A stretch of 64,000 nucleotides of DNA from JAEXOD01 sp937930275 (GCA_036733965.1 DAIMZL010000001.1:62001-126000); one strand, 5' to 3'. Shown: positions 53,323 to 63,156, counted from the first letter of the stretch. Numbers and translations are program-made. The notes: generated by a model from the letters alone, not told the origin.

Positions 53323-53330
53323 GGAGGAAG
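53323..53330 (+). promoter_or_regulatory. Ribosome binding site deciding the start at 53335
   Basis: GGAGGAAG lies five bases before ATG 53335. The longer frame from 53299 would place this site inside the coding region. TAATTTTG at 53190-53197 may be the -7 element of its promoter. Confidence 0.75.
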
Positions 53331-53334
53331 CAGA

Positions 53335-56229
53335 ATGCTTAAAAAAATCTACTCGTTACTTTTTGTATTTTTATTTACAGTAATTTCGTATGCTCAAGTA
53401 ACGTATCAAGGTCCTGTATCAGGAACAACTTCGGCAGGTGTAATACTTAATACGAATAATTTTCTAACGTACTCAAACGATAGACCATTTAGGTTTAGAA
53501 TGTTTGCAAATCAAAATGTTGCAGATATAGAATCGCCAAGTACAGAATATTATTCATCAGCCCCCGAAGGTTCAAATTTGTTCCTTAATCCACAACTAAA
53601 CGGTAAAGCGCTTACACCTGATAATGTAATAGTTTTTACCAGTGTAAAGGGAATTTTACAAGGAAATTCTATCCCTCCCGATCCATATTTGGCTGTTGGT
53701 CCAAATCATATTATACAAACCGTGAATATTGATTTTAGAATTACCGATAAATCAGGAAATAATGCAGTAACTATTAACGGAAATACTTGGTATAAAAATG
53801 TATATTCGCAAGCAAGCGTTTTTGACCCAAAAGTTGTTTATGACCATTTTTCTAATAGATGGATTATGGTTTGGTTACATCAAAGCGATACGGCATTAGA
53901 AGGCGTATATCTGTTATCAATTTCTGATGATGACGATCCTAACGGTATTTGGTATAACTGGGTATTGCGTTCTGATCTTAACGGCATGTCCCCTTCAAGT
54001 TCTTGGGGTGACTATCAAGGTGTGGGATTTGACGATAAGGCAATTTATTTTACGTCAAATCAGTTTTCTTTTACAGGAACATTTATTGGTGCCAAAATTA
54101 GAATTATTCCGAAGGCACAGTTGCTTACAAATACTGATCCCGGTCCTATAACTTATACTGACTTATACAATGTTACTTATCCAAACGGTGGTGCAAATGC
54201 ATTTGGAATTAGACCTGTAAGAATGCAAACCGCATCAGAATCGTATTATTTTGCCGTTCATTCACCTTATACTTCAAAAAATACTTTCGGTATTTATACA
54301 CTTAAAAATCCTTTAACAAATCCTGTGTTAACCGGTTCTTCAGTTCCGGTTACTTCATACTCAACCCCTCCTGATCCTGAACAACTCGGAGGCGGTTCAC
54401 CTAAAATTGATGGTGGCGGTGCCAACTTAAGAAATGAACCTGTATTTAAAGACGATGTTATTCATTTAGTTCATTCAACTCGTGTTGGGGTATATTCAGG
54501 TGTTAGATATTTAGCAATAAGCACACAAACAAATTCTGCTTTAACCGATATGGTTATTGGTGACGCTTCACATTTTCATACTTACCCGGCTATTGCAGTA
54601 AGTCAAGACGATGATGTTTTAATTACTTATAGTAAGTCTTCTGCAAATATGTATATGGGTGCGTACTATACAATAATTCCTTCTCAAACAGGTACACCAA
54701 GCGAAAGCATAGAATTGCAATCAGGAAAAGGTAATTATGTTAAAACATTTAGCGGTACCAGAAACAGATGGGGAGATTATAACGGAGCTTGGATTGATCC
54801 GGCTGATCCGGATAACTTTTTTATGTTTACCGAATATGTTGATGCAACTAATACTTGGGGATGCTGGTTAGGCGGAGTAAGAATTAAACCTTATCCGGAT
54901 GTTACTGCAGCATTTACAAAAAGTGAATTAGATTTTAGTTATCAAGAATTGGAAGTACCTTCAGATACATTAACAGTAAAATTATTCAGCTATGGTACAC
55001 CGCTGTTAAATATCACAAATATTCAATCATCAAATTCTGCATTTAAGATAACAAATAATTTATCATTTCCTATTAATTTAAATTCTTTTGAATCGATTGA
55101 ATTAAAAGTTGTTTTCACATCTTCGGAAGAGAAAAATTATTTAGATTCAATTGTTGTTTCAAGTAACGATTTTGACGAGCCAAGTAAATCAATATTATTA
55201 AAAGGAATAGGTTATAAAATTGTTCCGGCTACGGCAAACGTATTATATTCAACATCTGGTTCTTCAACATTGTGTAAGTTAATTACTATAAACCCTTCAA
55301 ACGGACAATCAACGGTTGTTGGCGAATCAAGCATAGGGAAATTGTATTCTTTAACTGTTGATAGAAATAAAAGGGAACTATATACCTTAGTTGAAACAAC
55401 GCCAAATAGTAAAATTGCAAGAATTGACGCAACAAACGGCAAGGCAGTTGTATATCGCGATTTAGGTTTGGATTTAAAAGCTATTGCATTTGACAATAAT
55501 AATGAGTTATATGCAATTTCAAAAGATAAAAACCTTTATAAAATTAATACTAAAGATTGGAGCTATACATTAAAAACTCCGGTGGATCTATCAGTTAGTG
55601 CAATTGCATTTGAACCTGTAACAAATATACTTTGGGCAAGTTCAGATTCTTCAACAAATAAAGATAGAGTTTATAAAATTGATTTAAATACCGGCAAATC
55701 TACATTAGTCGGCGGAACTACTTTGAATTACACAATCGCCGGTTTATCGTTTGATAAAGATAAAAATTTAATGGGATTAATATTAAAGACATTTTTACGC
55801 GGGATGCTTGTTAAAATAGATAAAAGCACAGGTGTTGCAACAGAATTGGGTTCAACAAATTTTGCTTCTACATTAGGATTTACAATATTGTCTGATTCTG
55901 TTGTTTCTGTTAATGATAATAATAAGTTGAATCCAGCTGAATTTTCTTTAAGTCAAAATTATCCGAACCCTTTTAATCCTACAACTACAATTAACTTTAC
56001 GTTACCTGTAAATGCAACTGTTAGATTAGTAATATATAATTTGTTAGGCGAAGAAGTTCAGACCTTAGTTAATCAATTTATGTTCTCAGGAAGTCACTCG
56101 GTAAGATTTAATGCAAAATCTTCATCACACGGCGATCTTACATCAGGTATTTACTTATATAAGATTAATGCAGTTGGTGTTAACGGTAAAGAATTTAATC
56201 AAACCAAAAAGATGATTTTAGTAAAATAA
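53335..56229 (+). CDS. Secreted protein with type IX sorting domain
   Basis: A 964-residue protein with a signal peptide (MLKKIYSLLFVFLF...SYAQ), a beta-propeller-like region (about 90-510, with PDPYLAVGPNHI and WIMVWLHQ), an ASH-type immunoglobulin-like domain (about 515-640), a second propeller-like region with YncE-style repeats (about 640-865), and a C-terminal sorting domain of about 80 residues (FSLSQNYPNPFNPTT...GIYLYKI...KKMILVK). This tail sends proteins through the type IX system to the surface. Function is unknown; it may be a surface adhesin or glycan-binding protein. No T9SS core gene is in the window. Confidence 0.88.
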   Translation: MLKKIYSLLFVFLFTVISYAQVTYQGPVSGTTSAGVILNTNNFLTYSNDRPFRFRMFANQNVADIESPSTEYYSSAPEGSNLFLNPQLNGKALTPDNVIVFTSVKGILQGNSIPPDPYLAVGPNHIIQTVNIDFRITDKSGNNAVTINGNTWYKNVYSQASVFDPKVVYDHFSNRWIMVWLHQSDTALEGVYLLSISDDDDPNGIWYNWVLRSDLNGMSPSSSWGDYQGVGFDDKAIYFTSNQFSFTGTFIGAKIRIIPKAQLLTNTDPGPITYTDLYNVTYPNGGANAFGIRPVRMQTASESYYFAVHSPYTSKNTFGIYTLKNPLTNPVLTGSSVPVTSYSTPPDPEQLGGGSPKIDGGGANLRNEPVFKDDVIHLVHSTRVGVYSGVRYLAISTQTNSALTDMVIGDASHFHTYPAIAVSQDDDVLITYSKSSANMYMGAYYTIIPSQTGTPSESIELQSGKGNYVKTFSGTRNRWGDYNGAWIDPADPDNFFMFTEYVDATNTWGCWLGGVRIKPYPDVTAAFTKSELDFSYQELEVPSDTLTVKLFSYGTPLLNITNIQSSNSAFKITNNLSFPINLNSFESIELKVVFTSSEEKNYLDSIVVSSNDFDEPSKSILLKGIGYKIVPATANVLYSTSGSSTLCKLITINPSNGQSTVVGESSIGKLYSLTVDRNKRELYTLVETTPNSKIARIDATNGKAVVYRDLGLDLKAIAFDNNNELYAISKDKNLYKINTKDWSYTLKTPVDLSVSAIAFEPVTNILWASSDSSTNKDRVYKIDLNTGKSTLVGGTTLNYTIAGLSFDKDKNLMGLILKTFLRGMLVKIDKSTGVATELGSTNFASTLGFTILSDSVVSVNDNNKLNPAEFSLSQNYPNPFNPTTTINFTLPVNATVRLVIYNLLGEEVQTLVNQFMFSGSHSVRFNAKSSSHGDLTSGIYLYKINAVGVNGKEFNQTKKMILVK

Positions 56230-56293
56230 AATCGCTTGTATATAATATTGTTGTGACTCACTAAAGAGTAGAACTATTCGACATTAAAAATAG

Positions 56294-56330
56294 TCCCTTT
56301 CTCTAATTCTAAAGAGAAAGGGATTTTTTT
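56294..56330 (+). terminator. Terminator of the sorting-domain protein gene
   Basis: TCCCTTTCTCT (56294-56304) pairs with AGAGAAAGGGA (56313-56323) and is followed by a T run. It lies 65 bases after the stop. Confidence 0.88.
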
Positions 56331-56651
56331 TACATAGCATTAGAATTAAATATCTGGATAACCGAAACTTATGGTAAATTACAAAATTGTAGGGTCTGAT
56401 ATCTCGAAAAGTTTATATAGTTAAATAATGAATTTAATTTTATGGGATTTGAAAATTTTTCGGTTACCGGTTGCAAGCGGAATTATAATTTTTTATTAAT
56501 AATATTTAAGAAGGTAAGAATTAGGGGAAAATAAGCAAAGTAGAATAATTAAGTCGCTTAATTATTCTACTTAACTATATAATTGAAAAATTATCAACTG
56601 AAAATTACAAACCTAATTAATTTAATTGATAACAAAATTAATAAAATTGAG
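56331..56651. other. Intergenic stretch without a gene
   Basis: I see no coding region here. It has a spaced inverted pair TAACCGAAA/TTTCGGTTA (56359 and 56458 area) and a strong hairpin at 56538-56572 that probably belongs to the end of the peptidase gene. Confidence 0.6.
56538..56572 (-). terminator. Perfect 16-bp hairpin after the peptidase gene
   Basis: AAGTAGAATAATTAAG and its exact complement enclose only TCG. It lies 80 bases past the reconstructed peptidase stop. The flanking T run is short, so a termination role is likely but not certain. Confidence 0.5.
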
Positions 56652-58942
56652 TTATAGATTATTGATAAAATATTCCGAAATTTTATTGTATAATTGTAAT
56701 GCGTCTTTTCCTCTTACACCATGTTGATGATGCACATAAGGGTAATAATCAAGTGGTTTATTTAAACTTGTAGCTTTTTTTGCAAAAANNNNNNNNNNNN
56801 NNNNNNNNNNNNNNNNNNNNNNNNNNNNNNNNNNNNNNNNNNNNNNNNNNNNNNNNNNNNNNNNNNNNNNNNNNNNNNNNNNNNNNNNACATAAGGGTAA
56901 TAATCAAGTGGTTTATTTAAACTTGTAGCTTTTTTTGCAAAAAGAAGAGTATGCTGCCAAACAACTGTTTCGTCACTTGTACCATGCACTAAAAGCAATT
57001 TGCCTTCTAAATTTTTAACATAATTCAGTAAACTTGCATTTTCGAAACCTTTGGGATTGGTTTGAGGAGTATCCATATATCTTTCAGTGTACATTATTTC
57101 ATAATATTTCCAGTCTATTACAGCACCTCCGCCAACACCGACTTTAAAAGCGTTATTTGTTCTCAACATTAATGAAGTAGCCATAAAACCGCCATAGCTC
57201 CAGCCATAAACACCAAATCTTTCTGAATCTACATAAGGGAGACTTTTAAGATAATTAACGCCTCTTAAATGGTCTTCAATTTCAACGGTTCCTAATTGCC
57301 TAAATGTAGCTTGTGCAAAATCGTTACCCCTATATGAAGTACCTCTATTATCTATTGAAAATACAATATAACCTTTTTGAGCCATATATTGGAACCACAT
57401 ATCATATCTACCGTAAATCCAGCGATCAGTTATTTCTTGTGAATGAGGTCCGCCGTAAACATATACAATTACAGGATATTTTTTTGTTGAATCAAAATTT
57501 ATGGGTAGTATTAATCGTGCATATAAGTCATATTTACCTTCTTCTTTTAATGTTACTATTTGAGGATATGAAACTGCATATTCTTTTAATGGATTTTCAG
57601 AATTTAATAAATTGCGAATAGCCTTACCGGAAACGTCTTTTATATCAATCTTATTAGGAATGGTTGTACTGTTATATTTATCTATGAAAAAGTTACCGTT
57701 TTCAAAAATTATTTCATGTATACCGGGTACTTCGGTTAAGCAATCAGTTTTAAGTGATTTTATATTAATTTTGTACAAATGTCTTTCAAGAGGGGATTTT
57801 TCTGTTGATAAATAAAACAAATTTTCAACTTTTTTATCAAAACCTAAAATTTCGGTAACTTCCCAATTTCCTTTTGTGATCTGTTTTATCAAATTGCCTT
57901 CAATATCGTATAAATATAAATGATTCCAGCCATCGCGCTTTGATGACCATAAAAATAAATTATTGCTTTTAGGTAAGAAATATAAAGGATGTTCAGGTTC
58001 TACAAATTTAGTATCATCTTCGCTAAATAGAGTTTTTATTTTTTTCCCCGTCATAGCGTCAAATTTAACTAAATCTAAATGATTTTGGTCTCTATTCAAA
58101 ATTGTGACAAATATAAATTTATTATCAGGACTCCATGTAACGCATGTTAAATATTGATCTTTTGGTAAGCCGGTTTCTAAATATACTTGTTTTTGAGTTT
58201 CAGAATTAAAAACACCGATAGTAACTTCGTGACTTTTACCTCCTGCCATAGGGTATTTAACATAATTAACTTGAGCAGGAAGGCTATCTAAGTTTAAAAT
58301 TGGATAATTTGTAACCATTGTTTGATCCATTCTGTAAAATGCAACCGATTTTGAATCAGGAGAAAGAAAAATACCTTTTTCTATACCGAATTCGTTACGA
58401 TGAACCGATTGTCCAAAAATGATGTCGCTGTTATTTTCATCACTTAATTTTATTACATTTCCTTTTACGGCAAAATACACATTGTTTTTAATTGTGAATG
58501 AGGAATTTAAAAAATTTGATGAATATTCTATATTTTCTGCTTCTTGTGGCAGTGAATAAATTAGATTAAGACTTTTATTTTTTATATTATATTCAATAAC
58601 AGTATTATTTTGTGTAAAAATAAAATTATCATTATTTAAAAAATTAATCTTCGGAAAACTACGTTCTCTTTCTAATTTCTCTTTTTGCAATAAATTATTT
58701 AATTCTTCAAGTGAGATAATTTCGTTTGGATTTCCTTTTGAAATTTCCTCAATAAGTAATACATTATCAGCATTTACATAGTAAAGTTTATCACTCCCTT
58801 TAATTAAATTTAATTGTGATACTGTAGTTGGTGCCAAAGAAGAGTATGAATTAAAAACAACATCTTCAATTGAAAACAGCTTTTGTTGTCCGGTAATAGT
58901 CGAAATTAGTAAAACAAAATAAATAAGCCATAATTTTTTCAT
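56652..58942 (-). CDS. Dipeptidyl peptidase IV, S9 family (split by an assembly gap)
   Basis: An exported serine peptidase of about 711 residues once the gap is resolved. A signal peptide (ending TGQQK) leads into the DPPIV N-terminal beta-propeller (about 30-440), then the alpha/beta hydrolase: GWSYGG with Ser582, an Asp in HGTSDETV, and the catalytic His in the final segment. The raw frame through the Ns would end at 56762 with false residues; collapsing the 55-bp duplicate joins YYPY to VHHQHGVRGKDALQLY in frame and stops at 56652. It removes N-terminal dipeptides after Pro or Ala in the periplasm. Confidence 0.85.
56734..56788. repeat. Left copy of a 55-bp assembly duplicate
   Basis: Identical to 56889-56943. 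It is the end of the left contig and shares a k-mer-like 55-base overlap with the right contig. Confidence 0.9.
56789..56888. other. Assembly gap, 100 Ns
   Basis: A run of 100 Ns, the standard size of an unknown gap, placed between two contigs that overlap by 55 bases. No sequence is likely to be missing. Confidence 0.97.
56889..56943. repeat. Right copy of a 55-bp assembly duplicate
   Basis: Identical to 56734-56788 and in the true reading frame of the peptidase gene. It is the start of the right contig. Confidence 0.9.
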
Positions 58943-59042
58943 AATGTGATTCCTAAAAATTTCAAAAGTTTAATTTTAATTTAAAACAAAAAAAGAGATT
59001 CTGCAATGAATCTCTTTTTCTTTTTATAAAATATATTTCAAT

Positions 59043-59672
59043 TTATTCTTCTTTTTTTGCGACAGGTGTTATTCGTTTTTCCAAAATATTATCAATAAGA
59101 TTATATTCTTTAGCTTCTTCGGAAGTTAAGTAATAATCTCTATCACAATCTTTAGCAATTTGCTCAATTGATTTACCGGTATGATCGGCAAGAATTGAAT
59201 AAAGTGTATTTCTTGTTTTAACCATTTCACGGGCATGAATTTCGATATCTGTAGTTTGACCTTGCAAACCGCCAATCCATGGTTGATGGATCATAATTTT
59301 AGAATTGGGTAAAGAAGTACGTTTTTTTGGTGCTCCGCCTGCTAATAGAACAGCACCCATACTTGCTGCAAGACCAACGCAAATAGTCGCAACATCACAT
59401 TTTATAAATTTCATTGTGTCGTAAATAGCTAATCCTGCCGAAACACTTCCTCCGGGAGAATTTATGTACAGACTGATATCTTTATCCGGATCTTCTGCCT
59501 CAAGAAGTATTAGTTGAGCAATAATAATACTTGCTACATGGTCATCAATAGCAGAACCAAGAAAAATTATTCTTTCACGTAATAAACGTGAAAAAATATC
59601 CATTCCTCTTTCTCCGCGTCCGGTCTGTTCAATTACATACGGTACTAATTGATTATAAATTTCTGGTTTCAA
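59043..59672 (-). CDS. clpP: ATP-dependent Clp protease proteolytic subunit
   Basis: A 209-residue serine peptidase. The catalytic triad is Ser104 in GLAASMGA, His129 in MIHQP and an Asp near 178 in DCDRDYYL. INSPGGSVSAGLAIYD is typical. It forms a 14-mer chamber that works with ClpX or ClpA. The start is TTG at 59672, supported by AAGGAG seven bases upstream inside the end of tig. No clpX follows in the window; the gene lies directly after tig on the minus strand. Confidence 0.96.
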   Translation of the reverse strand: MKPEIYNQLVPYVIEQTGRGERGMDIFSRLLRERIIFLGSAIDDHVASIIIAQLILLEAEDPDKDISLYINSPGGSVSAGLAIYDTMKFIKCDVATICVGLAASMGAVLLAGGAPKKRTSLPNSKIMIHQPWIGGLQGQTTDIEIHAREMVKTRNTLYSILADHTGKSIEQIAKDCDRDYYLTSEEAKEYNLIDNILEKRITPVAKKEE

Positions 59673-59674
59673 GT

Positions 59675-60979
59675 TTATTCTCCTTTTAAGGGAACATCAA
59701 CAGTTTTGAAAGTATTGTTTTCTTTTACAAATTGAAGAACTTTTTGTTCAACTTCTTGTTCATGACGTTTTGATTCTTTATAATAACTTCTCAATTTCTC
59801 AATATCCAAACCAGTTTTTTCATGTCTTTCTTTTAAAAAGTTTTCAAATTCTTCTTCGCTAAAACCTAAGTTTTCAATTCTTTGAATATTCTTTGAAATT
59901 ATAAACCATTTAACATTTTCTACAGCTTTATCATATAAGTAATTATATAAAAAATCATCGTTAATAGTTTTATTTTGCTCTTTCGTTAAATTTTTTCTTT
60001 CTTGTTGTACCAACATTTGAAGAGTATCAAAAACAAAACGATTCGGCACTTCAAACGGATTGTTATCAATTATTGTTTTATATAAATTATTATTTGCATC
60101 AGTTTCAGAAATATTTTGATAATATTTTATGTAGTCGGTATTAATCAATTCTCGTAATTCAGTTTCGTTTGAACATTTATTTTTTGTTATTTCTTTAATC
60201 TGGTCTTCAGTCAAATCCTTAAATTCAACTTTATAAATTTTATCAATAATTAAGTAGAATTTAGACATATGTACATGTTCACCGTGTGAGTGTTCATCAG
60301 TTAATTCTACTGTATCACCAATTGATTTTCCTACAAAAGCATCAGCAAATTGTTTTTTTAATCTTGAAGAAGTTAAATCAATATTGTTAACATCAAGAGT
60401 ATCATTAGGATAAGCCGAATCTTCAATATTTTCAACTATATTATGACCGTCATGTTCTTTTAATTTTTCTTCGTCAAGTTTATATATAACAACAAAGTTT
60501 TTATCTTCAACTTTTTCTGCAGCAACTAATTCTGCAAACGGCTTTTTGAAATCATTAACAATTAAGTCAACATAAGTGGAATCAATTGAGTAATTCTTTT
60601 TTTCAATTTCTAATCCCTTGTATCCATTTAATTCTAATTTAGGGACTAATTCAATATCAACAAAGTACTGAACATTTTCATCAAAATTAACTTTAAGTTC
60701 TTTTAAGATATGTTTGTTCAATAACTCATAACCGCCATCTTCAATAGCTTTGTTAATAAAGCCGTCAGCTGCTTTTTGAGCTGCATATTCTTCGATTTCT
60801 TTTCTATACATACGTTTAACTAAAGAAATCGGAGCTTTTCCTTTTCTAAAGCCAGGATATGTTATTTCTTTGCTTTCTTTCTTATAAGCTTCTTCAAAGT
60901 CATTTATCAAGTCGTTATATGGCACAGTAATAACAAGTTCATAGTTACATTCATTAATCTTATTAATTGTGGTTTCCAA
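59675..60979 (-). CDS. tig: Trigger factor
   Basis: A 434-residue ribosome-bound chaperone and prolyl isomerase. The N-terminal ribosome-binding domain has the GFRKGKAP signature near residue 44, the middle is FKBP-like (with a His-rich insertion EHSHGEHVHMSKF), and the C-terminal part is helical. I start at TTG 60979 because AGAGGT lies seven bases upstream, and the longer frame to 61051 runs into a tRNA gene. tig and clpP form a two-gene unit two bases apart. The His-rich insertion in the PPIase loop could bind metal. Confidence 0.93.
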   Translation of the reverse strand: METTINKINECNYELVITVPYNDLINDFEEAYKKESKEITYPGFRKGKAPISLVKRMYRKEIEEYAAQKAADGFINKAIEDGGYELLNKHILKELKVNFDENVQYFVDIELVPKLELNGYKGLEIEKKNYSIDSTYVDLIVNDFKKPFAELVAAEKVEDKNFVVIYKLDEEKLKEHDGHNIVENIEDSAYPNDTLDVNNIDLTSSRLKKQFADAFVGKSIGDTVELTDEHSHGEHVHMSKFYLIIDKIYKVEFKDLTEDQIKEITKNKCSNETELRELINTDYIKYYQNISETDANNNLYKTIIDNNPFEVPNRFVFDTLQMLVQQERKNLTKEQNKTINDDFLYNYLYDKAVENVKWFIISKNIQRIENLGFSEEEFENFLKERHEKTGLDIEKLRSYYKESKRHEQEVEQKVLQFVKENNTFKTVDVPLKGE

Positions 60980-60986
60980 TTTTTTT

Positions 60987-60992
60987 ACCTCT
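60987..60992 (-). promoter_or_regulatory. Ribosome binding site deciding the tig start
   Basis: AGAGGT on the minus strand, seven bases before TTG 60979. It excludes the 24-codon longer frame that overlaps tRNA-Leu. Confidence 0.8.
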
Positions 60993-61022
60993 AAATAATT
61001 AACAAAAGGGATTAAAGTTGAG

Positions 61023-61104
61023 TGCGAAGAGGGGGACTCGAACCCCCACATCTTGCGATACTAGATCCTAAGTCTAGCGCGTCTACCAATTTCGCCATCC
61101 TCGC
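61023..61104 (-). tRNA. tRNA-Leu(TAG)
   Basis: An 82-base class II tRNA on the minus strand: acceptor GCGAGGA with TCTTCGC (one G-U pair), anticodon stem CTAGA/TCTAG with loop CTTAGGA (anticodon TAG, codons CTA and CTN), a variable arm, T-arm with GGTTCGAGTCC, discriminator A. It lies directly upstream of tig, with an 18-bp palindrome at 61113-61130 before it. Confidence 0.95.
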
Positions 61105-61112
61105 AAAAAGAG

Positions 61113-61130
61113 AATAGTAAATTTACTATT
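61113..61130. repeat. Perfect 18-bp palindrome
   Basis: AATAGTAAATTTACTATT equals its own reverse complement. It sits just upstream of tRNA-Leu(TAG); the minus-strand TACTAT inside it may be the tRNA's -10 box. Chance is possible in such AT-rich DNA. Confidence 0.4.
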
Positions 61131-61263
61131 TTAAACAAAATTTAGCAAGAACAATTTTTTACAATTACAAAAATATTGAAAATTCTATAAAAATACAAAA
61201 TAAAACTAAATAATTTATTATATTTGGTCTTCACTTAAAATTAAACAACAAAACTTCGGTTGT

Positions 61264-63156
61264 ATGGAAAACTATATCGGTAAGAACATTGAAAGTTATA
61301 AAATAGTTTCTTTGTTAGGGAAAGGGGGCATGGGTGTAGTTTACAAAGCGTATGATACTAAGCTTGACCGTTATGTAGCCATAAAAATGTTAAGTGCTCA
61401 AAACAATGAAAACGAACGGTTTATTGAGCGCTTCAAAAAAGAGGCAAGAAACCAAGCAAAGTTATTGCATCAAAATATTGCTACCGTATATGGTTTTATT
61501 GAATTTGAGGGAATTTTAGGAATCGTGATGGAGTATATTGACGGCGAAAGTTTAGAAAAAATAATATATCGAAGGAAAAAACTAACTGTTACCGACTCAA
61601 TTTTTATCACTAAAAATATTCTTCAAGGTTTAGCATTTGCCCATTCAAAAGGTTTTATTCATAGAGATATAAAGCCTTCTAACATTATTTTAGCTAAAGA
61701 CGGAAGCGTAAAAATAATGGATTTTGGAATCTCAAAAGCGATTAACGAAAAAGGGATGACAAAAACCGGTGCAAAAGTAGGAACATTGTATTATATGAGT
61801 CCGGAGCAAGTTAAAGGCGGTGAATTATCAATTCAAAGTGATATATATTCGGTAGGGTGTACTTTTTACGAAATGTTGGTAGGTGAACCTCCATTTTTTA
61901 GCGATAATGATTTTGAAGTAATGGAAGGACATCTTAAAAAGGAAGAACCTAAAGTTTCAAGAATAGTATTTGGTTTACCGGAACAACTTGATAAAATTAT
62001 TTCTCTTGCTATGAAAAAAAATATTGCAGATAGATATCAAAATTGTAACGATTTTTATGGTGCTATTGATGAATTGGAAAAGAATATAGCAAAGTATAAT
62101 ACTGCAAAACCAAAAAGAATAAAAAAAGATCCAAAAAAAATTAAGATTTATTCGACTATAGGATTTTCAATTTTTGTTGTTATAATATTATCACTGTCTT
62201 ATTTCCTTTATGTTCAAATAGACGAGCTTTTAAACAGTGATAAACTTGAAGAGCTTGAAAAATACAATATCCAAACACTATTTACCGAAGACTTAAAATT
62301 TAATTTGAATAAAATTCAAAAAATTGAATTAAGTACATCTAAAGATATAAACTTTGTTCGTTTTGCAGGAAAAACAGGGATTATAGGTGGGGATTCAGGT
62401 TTAGTCTATTTGAGTTTTGACGAAGGGAAAAATTGGTCCGCAACTAATATTGATAGCACCATAAACATATTGGACGGATGCATCCTTAGAGACGGAAAAA
62501 GTTTTTTAGTCGGTAATAAATCTGAGATTTACAGCAGTTATAACTATTTTAAGAATTTTACCAAATATACTTTCTCCAACGATTTTAGCATATTTAAAAT
62601 ATTTTTCAAAAATCAAACAACCGGGTTTATCTTAGGTAGTAAAGGCATGTTATATATTACTAAAGATAAGGGAAATAATTGGCAAAAAATTAATGTTCCG
62701 ACACAAGAAATATTGTACGATATCGATTTTACCGATTCAGATAACGGAATTATTGTAGGATGGAACGGTTTAATCTTAAAGACCGAAAACGGGGGAATTG
62801 ATTGGAAAAAAGTTGAATCCAACACAAATAAATATTTGCGTTCGGTTAGTTTAAGTAATGGTGATGGGGTTGCATGCGGAGGAAGCGGCGATATTCTTTT
62901 TTCAAGCAATAACGGTGAAAGTTGGCAGATTATTAAAACAGGATTTGTAGGTTCACTTTCGGGTATAAAATTTTTAGATAAAAAGAATATATTAGGAGTA
63001 GGAACTAAAGGTAGATTAATATTTTCTAATAACGGCGGAAAAGACTTTAAAATTGTGACTACAAAAACATTTGTTAACTTCACAAAACTTTATAAAAATA
63101 AAAACGGAACCGTGTTTATTTCAGGACAAAACGGGACACTTCTTCGATTAAATTAA
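61264..63156 (+). CDS. Membrane Ser/Thr protein kinase with Ycf48-like extracytoplasmic propeller
   Basis: A 630-residue Hanks-type kinase. Residues about 12-270 hold the glycine loop LGKGGMGVVYKA, the VAIK lysine, HRDIKPSN near 133, DFGISKA near 153 and the SPEQ segment. One membrane helix lies at about 296-318 (IGFSIFVVIILSLSYFLY). The outside part (about 345-630) has BNR/Ycf48-type repeats (FDEGKNWSATNI, KDKGNNWQKI, ENGGIDWKKVE, NNGESWQIIK, NNGGKDFKIV), a propeller known from the photosystem II assembly factor. It could bind a ligand and signal inward. It is followed 12 bases on by murA. Confidence 0.9.
   Translation: MENYIGKNIESYKIVSLLGKGGMGVVYKAYDTKLDRYVAIKMLSAQNNENERFIERFKKEARNQAKLLHQNIATVYGFIEFEGILGIVMEYIDGESLEKIIYRRKKLTVTDSIFITKNILQGLAFAHSKGFIHRDIKPSNIILAKDGSVKIMDFGISKAINEKGMTKTGAKVGTLYYMSPEQVKGGELSIQSDIYSVGCTFYEMLVGEPPFFSDNDFEVMEGHLKKEEPKVSRIVFGLPEQLDKIISLAMKKNIADRYQNCNDFYGAIDELEKNIAKYNTAKPKRIKKDPKKIKIYSTIGFSIFVVIILSLSYFLYVQIDELLNSDKLEELEKYNIQTLFTEDLKFNLNKIQKIELSTSKDINFVRFAGKTGIIGGDSGLVYLSFDEGKNWSATNIDSTINILDGCILRDGKSFLVGNKSEIYSSYNYFKNFTKYTFSNDFSIFKIFFKNQTTGFILGSKGMLYITKDKGNNWQKINVPTQEILYDIDFTDSDNGIIVGWNGLILKTENGGIDWKKVESNTNKYLRSVSLSNGDGVACGGSGDILFSSNNGESWQIIKTGFVGSLSGIKFLDKKNILGVGTKGRLIFSNNGGKDFKIVTTKTFVNFTKLYKNKNGTVFISGQNGTLLRLN

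Noticed and set aside
56762..56788. C-terminal end of the peptidase as read through the Ns
   Set aside because: These residues are in the wrong frame of the duplicated contig end; the true end is at 56652.
60980..61051. N-terminal extension of tig
   Set aside because: It overlaps the tRNA-Leu(TAG) gene, and a good ribosome site precedes TTG 60979.
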